This document shows positions 59,002-64,000 of a DNA stretch of 64,000 nucleotides, piece by piece (position 1 is the stretch's first letter; each line of letters starts with the position of its first letter). Source of the stretch: Rhodococcus rhodochrous (GTDB taxonomy: Bacteria > Actinomycetota > Actinomycetes > Mycobacteriales > Mycobacteriaceae). The stretch lies in contig NZ_LT906450.1 of the NCBI RefSeq assembly GCF_900187265.1, forward strand, positions 4,145,444 through 4,209,443, in the 5' to 3' direction. The position numbers and the translations under genes were made by a program. The notes beneath the pieces were generated by a model. It did no database searches. It was not told the DNA's origin and saw only the letters and a program-made list of their open reading frames with translations.

Positions 59002-60101
59002 CCGCCGTGCTCGGAGCATCCCCTGCCGCGACCGAGTCCGCGCCCGACTCGCCGCCGGGTACCGGACGGGTCTCGCTCGTGTTCACGGCGCTGATCGTGG
59101 GACTGGCGGCGGCAACGATCCTGTCGGTGACACTGGGTTCGGTGACGGTGCCGCTCGGCGAGACCCTCCGGGTCCTGTTCGGCCAGGAAGCATCGGATCC
59201 GCGCTGGAGCATGGTGATTCGTGATCTGCGGCTACCGCGAACGATCACCGCGATCGCGGTCGGGGCGGCGCTGGGGATCGCGGGTCTGCAGATGCAGACG
59301 CTGTTCCGGAACGCTCTGGCGGACCCGTTCATCCTCGGTGCCAGTTCCGGCGCGAGTCTCGGTGTGGCGATCGTCGTCGTGCTCGGCGGGGGCGGAGCGA
59401 GTGGCTTCACGGCCGGTCTGGCGGGTCTCGGGCGTGCGGGTGTGGTGCTCGCCGCGGCGCTGGGGGCGGCTGCGGTTCTCCTGTTGATCGTATTGCTGTC
59501 GCGGTGGGTGCGGTCGGCCGTCACCCTGTTGCTCATCGGAGTGATGCTCGGGTCGGCGACCACAGCCGTCGTCTCGGTACTGCTGGTGTATACAGACCCG
59601 CAGCGCAGTCAGCAGTTCCTGGTGTGGGGACTCGGGAGCTTCACGGCCACGACGTGGTCGGATCTGAAGTTGCTCGTCCCTGTCGTGCTCGGCGGAATCG
59701 CCGTCGCACTGCTCACCGTGCGCGCGCTCAATGCGCTGCTGCTCGGTGAGGGTTACGCCCGGTCCATGGGCATCGATATTCGCGCCGTCCGGCTCACCAC
59801 CGTGGTGTCGGCCGCTCTCCTGGCCGGGGCCACCACCGCGTTCTGCGGCCCGATCGGATTTCTCGGCCTGATCGTCCCGCATCTGGCCCGCATGGCCTTC
59901 GGCACTTCGGACCATCGCATACTGCTTCCCGGTGTCGCGTTGCTCGGAGCCGTGCTCGCCCTCGTCTGCGGGATCGTGAGCCAGATGCCCGGTACCGACA
60001 CGGTGTTCCCCCTCAACGCCGTCACCGCCATCGTCGGCGCTCCCGTTGTGATCGCGGTTCTCATCCGCAGCCGACGCGGAGCACTCGGAGCAGCACTGTG
60101 A
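58998..60101 (+). CDS. B12-type ABC transporter permease (FecCD family)
   Basis: The 367-residue permease has about nine or ten helices. VIRDLRLPRTITAIAVGAALGIAGLQMQTLFRNALADPFILGASSGA (positions about 73-120) and FCGPIGFLGLIVPHLARMAFG (about 278-298) are the FecCD/BtuC family hallmarks. It should form the dimeric channel for the neighbouring binding protein. ATG at 58998 overlaps the binding-protein stop, and the end overlaps the ATPase start. It is a paralogue of the permease at 34457-35530, but clearly divergent from it. Confidence 0.9.
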   Translation: MTAVLGASPAATESAPDSPPGTGRVSLVFTALIVGLAAATILSVTLGSVTVPLGETLRVLFGQEASDPRWSMVIRDLRLPRTITAIAVGAALGIAGLQMQTLFRNALADPFILGASSGASLGVAIVVVLGGGGASGFTAGLAGLGRAGVVLAAALGAAAVLLLIVLLSRWVRSAVTLLLIGVMLGSATTAVVSVLLVYTDPQRSQQFLVWGLGSFTATTWSDLKLLVPVVLGGIAVALLTVRALNALLLGEGYARSMGIDIRAVRLTTVVSAALLAGATTAFCGPIGFLGLIVPHLARMAFGTSDHRILLPGVALLGAVLALVCGIVSQMPGTDTVFPLNAVTAIVGAPVVIAVLIRSRRGALGAAL

Positions 60102-60928
60102 TTCCAGGTAGCACTGTGACCCCGGGCGTGGAACTGCACGACCTCACGATCGGTTACACCCGGCGTCGGGCACTGCGGCGCGGAACGGTCACCGAGGTGG
60201 CCTCCGGTCTGTCGGCAGTGGCGCGACGCGGCGAACTCACCGCCCTCGTCGGGCCGAACGGTGCAGGAAAGTCGACGTTGCTCCGGACGTTGTGCGGCCT
60301 GCAACCGGCGCTGCGCGGTCGGGTGCTCATCGACGGTGAGGACGTGGCGACGGTGAAGCCCGCCGACCTCGCCACCCGCATCTCGGTGGTGCTCACCGAG
60401 CGCATCGACCCCGGCCTGTTCACGGTGCGCGAACTGGTCGCGCTCGGCCGCACACCGCACCTGCCCGCCAGTGCACGGCTGTCCCCCGAAGATCTGGCCG
60501 CGGTGGACCAGGCGCTCGAGGCGGTCGGCGCGACCCGCCTCGCATCCCGGCAGTTCTCCGAACTGTCCGATGGGCAACGGCAACGTTCTCTCACCGCCCG
60601 TGCCCTGGCTCAGGATCCGTCGCTGCTCGTCCTGGACGAACCCACCTCCTTCCTCGACGTTCCGTCGCGGGTCGAACTGGTGGACGTCCTCGGCCGTCTC
60701 GCTCGTGAACAGAACCTGGCTGTGGTGATGTCCACGCACGAACTCGAACTCGCCTTGCGCGTAGCCGACAGGATGTGGCTGCTGGGCACCGACCGGACCT
60801 TGACGTGCGATACGCCGGCGGCGCTGGCCGAGTCCGGACGGATCGGGGCGGCATTCGATCGGGGGCGGATGCGGTTCGATTCGCGGACGATGGTGTTCGA
60901 TCTGAAACCGGAGGACAGCCGTGTCTGA
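60098..60928 (+). CDS. B12-type ABC transporter ATP-binding protein
   Basis: The 276-residue importer ATPase has Walker A GPNGAGKST (about 53-61), Q-loop in SVVLTERIDPG (Gln replaced by Glu or shifted), VRELVALGRTPHLP as in FecE/BtuD, signature LSDGQRQRSLTARALAQ (Asp in place of the usual second Gly), Walker B LLVLDEPTSFLD and H-loop MSTHELELAL. An insert TVTEVASGLSAVARRGE precedes Walker A. Start GTG 60098 overlaps the permease stop; an identical GCACTGTGA 18 bases later offers GTG 60116 as an alternative. Confidence 0.88.
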   Translation: MIPGSTVTPGVELHDLTIGYTRRRALRRGTVTEVASGLSAVARRGELTALVGPNGAGKSTLLRTLCGLQPALRGRVLIDGEDVATVKPADLATRISVVLTERIDPGLFTVRELVALGRTPHLPASARLSPEDLAAVDQALEAVGATRLASRQFSELSDGQRQRSLTARALAQDPSLLVLDEPTSFLDVPSRVELVDVLGRLAREQNLAVVMSTHELELALRVADRMWLLGTDRTLTCDTPAALAESGRIGAAFDRGRMRFDSRTMVFDLKPEDSRV

Positions 60929-61583
60929 CCCAGCGGTGTCCGGCGCGCGCGGGGTGCTCGCGCGAATCACCGCGTGGAGTCCGTACTTTCGTGTCGGTAC
61001 CGGCCCGGTGGATGCGGGCTGGCGCCCGACCTCCGAACTACGGGATGCCGCGACCCGCGATGTTCTGGTCCGTGCGATATCGGAACGTATGAAGACCGCG
61101 GAGCCTCGCGTCGCGGCATCGACCTTGTTCTTCGGTTTCGTCGCACGGCTGTGGTCGGTCGCGGTCGGCACCGTCACCGCCTCTGGACGCTGTGTCCGGC
61201 TCGACCCCGACAGGCTGTTGTGGCGCGACGACTCCGGTCTGCAGTTGCACATCGTCACCCCCGTATTCGGTAGCGACCCCGCAACGGAAGTGCTCGATGC
61301 TCAGATCGAACCGCTGATCGACGCGTGGCGGGACATCGTTGCGCCGGGGGCGCTCTGGGGCAACACCGCCTCCGCTCTGATCGGTGCTCGGCGCGTCATC
61401 GGCGACGAAGCCCGACCGCACGTCGACGCACTGCTGCAGGACCCGCGGCTCGTTCACACCATCGACCGAGCCACAGGCCGCCGGCGCAGTTGCTGCCTGT
61501 ACTACCGCACACCGTCCGGCGGTGTGTGCAGCGACTGCGTCTTCCCCACACCACCCCGACAGATATCGAAGGAGATGTTGTGA
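60921..61583 (+). CDS. FhuF-like (2Fe-2S) reductase-type protein
   Basis: The 220-residue protein ends in CCLYYRTPSGGVCSDC (Cys near 190, 191, 202 and 205), the CC-x10-C-x2-C cluster ligands of ferric-siderophore reductase FhuF. The rest is helical and resembles the FhuF-like domain: RVAASTLFFGFVARLWSVAVGTV and GNTASALIGARRVI. FhuF reduces ferric iron in siderophores in the cytoplasm. Here it is the fourth gene of a cobalamin-riboswitch operon, starting eight bases inside the ATPase gene, so reduction of an imported cobalt(III) corrinoid is a sensible alternative to iron release. It has no membrane segment or NAD site, so an electron donor (ferredoxin) is needed. Confidence 0.87.
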   Translation: MSDPAVSGARGVLARITAWSPYFRVGTGPVDAGWRPTSELRDAATRDVLVRAISERMKTAEPRVAASTLFFGFVARLWSVAVGTVTASGRCVRLDPDRLLWRDDSGLQLHIVTPVFGSDPATEVLDAQIEPLIDAWRDIVAPGALWGNTASALIGARRVIGDEARPHVDALLQDPRLVHTIDRATGRRRSCCLYYRTPSGGVCSDCVFPTPPRQISKEML

Positions 61584-62140
61584 CCGTCGTTTTCGATCCC
61601 GAGATCGTCACCACCGAGGACGGGGGACGTGAGCAGCGCTGGCCGTTGCCCACCGACGAGGACAGCTTGCTGCGTCTGGTCACCTTGCTGTTCGAAAACT
61701 ATTGGAACGACGTGTGGTTCGGTCTTCTCATCGAAGGCTCTGCGCTCGAGGTCGCCGCGCCGAACGCACCGAAGAAGATCGGCATGTACGACGGGTACGT
61801 CACCGTCGACTTCGGTCGCTGGCACTTTCACCTGTGCATCGGTGAGCACACGGCGAGCGGACCGGAACTGGGCCGGATCCGTCGCTGTGGCCGCGCCGAG
61901 TTGTATCGCCGGATCGGTAAGGACGACACCGTCACCTCGTGGGGTCTGCGCCTGTTCAACGGTCGCGACGAGCAGATGCTGACCGTCATGCTGCCCACCC
62001 CGTTCCTCACCAACACCCAGCAGCTCACGGACGAACCGGTCTGGGAGCACCTCGAAGCCTGGGACCGCATCCGCGCGGAATTCCTGGAGCTGGAACCGGA
62101 TCCACGCGACCGGAGCGGAAAGGGCTTCCGTCACTCCTGA
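61580..62140 (+). CDS. Unrecognised 186-residue protein in cobalamin operon
   Basis: I cannot name the family. The soluble protein has an N-terminal PLPTDEDSLLRLVTLLFENYWNDVWFG, then IGMYDGYVTVDFGRWHFHLCIGEH (about 75-98), with a His-Phe-His-Leu-Cys cluster, RIRRCGRAELYRR with a second Cys, and WGLRLFNGRDEQMLTVMLPTPFLT near 130-155. The His/Cys cluster suggests metal or cofactor binding. GTG at 61580 overlaps the FhuF-like stop and has AAGGAG six bases upstream, so the two are made together. Being last in a B12-regulated import operon, it may handle the corrinoid after entry: carrier, reductase partner or lower-ligand enzyme. This is inference. Confidence 0.8.
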   Translation: MTVVFDPEIVTTEDGGREQRWPLPTDEDSLLRLVTLLFENYWNDVWFGLLIEGSALEVAAPNAPKKIGMYDGYVTVDFGRWHFHLCIGEHTASGPELGRIRRCGRAELYRRIGKDDTVTSWGLRLFNGRDEQMLTVMLPTPFLTNTQQLTDEPVWEHLEAWDRIRAEFLELEPDPRDRSGKGFRHS

Positions 62141-62149
62141 TTCGACGCA

Positions 62150-62157
62150 GGTCTATA
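62150..62157 (+). promoter_or_regulatory. -10 element of the metE leader
   Basis: TATAGT within GTCTATAGTG, just after the end of the preceding gene. Transcription starting near 62164 would include the whole cobalamin riboswitch. Confidence 0.5.
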
Positions 62158-62184
62158 GTGGTGGGTGCAGTCGGTTCGTCCCTG

Positions 62185-62395
62185 CCCGGTCGTGAGGAGC
62201 CCCAAAGACCGGGAAGTGACGTCGAAGCACCTTCCGAGGTGTCGAAGAGGGAACCCGGTGAGAATCCGGGACTGCCCCGCAGCGGTATGCAGGAACGACC
62301 GCCGTCAACAGCACTGGGTGCACACCCGGGAAGCGACGGCCAGTAGGTTCGAGCCTCACGGCTCGGGCGCCTGCGAGTCCGAATACCTGCCGATC
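62185..62395 (+). ncRNA. Cobalamin riboswitch upstream of metE
   Basis: Large aptamer with all conserved blocks: GAGGGAACCCGGTGAGAATCC followed by GGGACTGCCCCGCAGCGGT, a peripheral stem region to about 62375, and the B12 box GCGAGTCCGAATACCTGCCGA (62373-62393). It is followed at 62397-62418 by a strong hairpin GTCGGGCAC-GCC-GTGCCCGAC. B12 should turn off metE when the B12-dependent MetH can work. Confidence 0.94.
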
Positions 62396-62550
62396 GTGTC
62401 GGGCACGCCGTGCCCGACGGTATGCCGCCTCGTGGAATGGGCGCACGCCGATCGGCAACACCTCGACCACGGTCGAGAATACGGGGCTCGTATCGGGATG
62501 TGCGTTCGTCGGGCGGTAGACCACCCGCGACGAACACCGGAGAAAACCTG
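62396..62550 (+). promoter_or_regulatory. Long post-aptamer leader of metE
   Basis: About 155 bases separate the aptamer from the metE start and hold no gene. The hairpin at 62397-62418 is not followed by T residues. Further inverted repeats (GACCACGG/CCGTGGTC-like near 62466-62475) could pair with the ribosome-binding region GGAGAAAA at 62539-62546. Confidence 0.5.
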
Positions 62551-64000
62551 ATGTCTGTTCCGACAGCTACCCCGTTCACCGCGACCGTGCTCGGCTCCGC
62601 GCGTATCGGACCGAACCGGGAGCTGAAGAAAGCCACCGAAGCCTACTGGGCCGGTCGTCTCGACCGCGCCCGCCTCGAAGCGGTCGCCACGCAGTTGCGT
62701 GCCGAAACATGGTCTCGCCAGCACTCGGCCGGACTCGATTCGATTCCGGTCGGAACGTTCTCGTTCTACGACCAGATCCTCGACACAGCGGTCATGCTCG
62801 GGGCTCTTCCTCCCAGAGTCGAAGGCATCACCGACGACCTGGACCGCTATTTCGCCGCTGCGCGCGGAACCGACGACGTCGCTCCCCTCGAGATGACCAA
62901 GTGGTTCGATACCAACTACCACTACCTGGTCCCCGAGATCGGGCCCGACACCACCTTCCGACTCGACGCCACCAAGATCCTCGCCGAGGTCGCACAGGCG
63001 CGCGAACTCGGAATTCCGGCGCGTCCGGTCGTCGTCGGCCCCTTGACGTTCCTGTTGCTGTCGAAACCGGTCGACGGCCAAGGCTCGTTGCTCGACCGCG
63101 TGGACGAACTCGTACCCCTCTACCAAGACCTGTTCGCACAACTCGCCGGCACCGGAGTCGACTGGGTACAGGTCGACGAACCGGCACTCGTCCGCGATCT
63201 GGACGACGCCACCCTCGACGCCGTCGGACGCGTGTACAGAGCCCTGTCACAAGCACACGAGCGGCCTGCACTCCTCGTCGCGTCGTACTTCGGCAGCCTC
63301 GGTGCAGCGCTGGACAAGCTTGCGCATACTGCGATCGAAGGCATCGCCGTCGATCTCGTGGCCGGAACCAGCGAGGGCATCGCGGGACTGCCCGCTCTCG
63401 CCGACAAACTGATCGTCGCCGGTGTCGTCGACGGCCGGAACGTCTGGCGCACCGACCTCGAACGAGCCCTTTCCAGTCTCGCCACACTCTTCGGATCCAC
63501 AGCGGCGGTCGCGGTGTCGTCCTCGTGCTCGCTGCTGCACGTGCCGTACACGATCGAGGCGGAGCCCGGTCTCGACGAGTCGCTGCGTAGCCGGCTCGCA
63601 TTCGGCGACGAGAAGATCACCGAGATCGTGGCACTCTCGAAGGCGCTTCGCGGGGGCCGCGACGCCGTCTCCGAAGAGCTCGAGGCATCCCGCGCCGCTG
63701 CGCAGGTACGTGCCTCGGACCCGCGGCTGCGCAACGATCGGATCCGCGGGGTCCTCGCGTCCCTTTCATCGAAGCGGACGCGCACACCGGCCGATCGGCG
63801 TCGGGAGATCCAGCGGGGCCACCTCGATCTGCCTTTGCTGCCCACGACGACGATCGGGTCGTATCCCCAGACCACTCGCATCCGAGTTGCCCGAACGGCA
63901 CTGCGCAAGGGCGAGATCGACCGCACCGAGTACGTGCAGCGGATGCGTGACGAGATCGCTGAAGTCGTTGCATTGCAGGAGAAGTTGGGCTTGGACGTCC
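62551..64000 (+). CDS. metE: Cobalamin-independent methionine synthase (3' part outside window)
   Basis: MetE transfers the methyl group of methyltetrahydropteroyl-polyglutamate to homocysteine without B12. The first 483 residues are present; the full enzyme is about 755. Seen are the N-terminal barrel with [19 protein letters not shown] (about 15-33), [17 protein letters not shown] (about 113-129), [30 protein letters not shown] and, at the start of the C-terminal barrel, [16 protein letters not shown]. The catalytic zinc Cys and His lie beyond the window. ATG at 62551 has GGAGAAAAC upstream. The open frame reaches base 64000 with no stop. Control by the riboswitch implies a MetH elsewhere. 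Confidence 0.96.
   Translation, partial: MSVPTATPFTATVLGSARIGPNRELKKATEAYWAGRLDRARLEAVATQLRAETWSRQHSAGLDSIPVGTFSFYDQILDTAVMLGALPPRVEGITDDLDRYFAAARGTDDVAPLEMTKWFDTNYHYLVPEIGPDTTFRLDATKILAEVAQARELGIPARPVVVGPLTFLLLSKPVDGQGSLLDRVDELVPLYQDLFAQLAGTGVDWVQVDEPALVRDLDDATLDAVGRVYRALSQAHERPALLVASYFGSLGAALDKLAHTAIEGIAVDLVAGTSEGIAGLPALADKLIVAGVVDGRNVWRTDLERALSSLATLFGSTAAVAVSSSCSLLHVPYTIEAEPGLDESLRSRLAFGDEKITEIVALSKALRGGRDAVSEELEASRAAAQVRASDPRLRNDRIRGVLASLSSKRTRTPADRRREIQRGHLDLPLLPTTTIGSYPQTTRIRVARTALRKGEIDRTEYVQRMRDEIAEVVALQEKLGLDV

Noticed and set aside
60088-60118. Direct repeat GCACTGTGA at the permease/ATPase junction
   Set aside because: Only nine bases, 18 bases apart; gives an alternative start codon but no sign of a mobile element.

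Overview
The window is GC-rich actinobacterial chromosome. Gene content and order point to a Rhodococcus-like member of the Mycobacteriales. Between about 7.2 and 31.3 kb it follows a block well known from Mycobacterium tuberculosis (the Rv0407-Rv0433 neighbourhood): fgd, pta, ackA, pknG, glnH, glnX, a Nudix gene, thiE, thiO, thiS, thiG, an LpqL-type aminopeptidase, thiD, a GNAT gene, xthA, def, a DUF3263 gene, a VirR-like gene, sodC and a YbdK-type ligase. Species assignment is inference from this synteny and from lineage markers (F420-dependent glucose-6-phosphate dehydrogenase, PknG, alpha-methylacyl-CoA racemase type CoA transferase). No rRNA, tRNA, phage, IS element or CRISPR array was seen.

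Layout. 0-7.1 kb: the end of a membrane protein gene, then a complete Mrp/Mnh Na+/H+ antiporter operon (fused AB, then C, D, E, F, G, with overlapping stops and starts). 7.2-14.2 kb: ligase, sodC, VirR-like and DUF3263 genes leftward; def, GNAT and xthA rightward; a small GNAT and thiD divergent. 14.2-18.1 kb: secreted aminopeptidase, an ABC-2 exporter pair and a small secreted protein. 18.2-21.1 kb: thiOSG behind a TPP riboswitch, with thiE divergent. 21.1-26.8 kb: a Nudix-NYN fusion and the glnX-glnH-pknG amino-acid-sensing operon. 26.9-31.3 kb: ackA, pta and fgd. 31.5-36.7 kb: a TauE-type permease, then a leftward btuF-btuC-btuD-(MBL-cobU) operon behind a cobalamin riboswitch. 36.7-41.1 kb: metZ with a rhodanese, a small membrane protein, fprA and a DUF456 protein. 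41.2-52.9 kb: class II ribonucleotide reductase, small proteins, an Mcr-like CoA transferase, an alpha/beta hydrolase, a MocR-type regulator, PhoD phosphatase, purA and an uncharacterised gene. 52.9-57.6 kb: terD and four glycosyltransferase genes, the first broken by one extra C. 57.6-64 kb: a second cobalamin riboswitch driving a substrate-binding protein, permease, ATPase, FhuF-like Fe-S protein and an unrecognised 186-residue protein, then a third cobalamin riboswitch in front of metE, which runs off the window.

The theme of the right half is cobalamin. Two separate B12-type ABC importers, a salvage enzyme fused to a metallo-hydrolase, a B12-dependent ribonucleotide reductase and the B12-independent methionine synthase lie within 28 kb, and three transcription units there carry cobalamin riboswitches. 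The least explained part is the FhuF-like protein plus the 186-residue protein at the end of the second importer operon. A redox step on imported corrinoid is a reasonable hypothesis for them.
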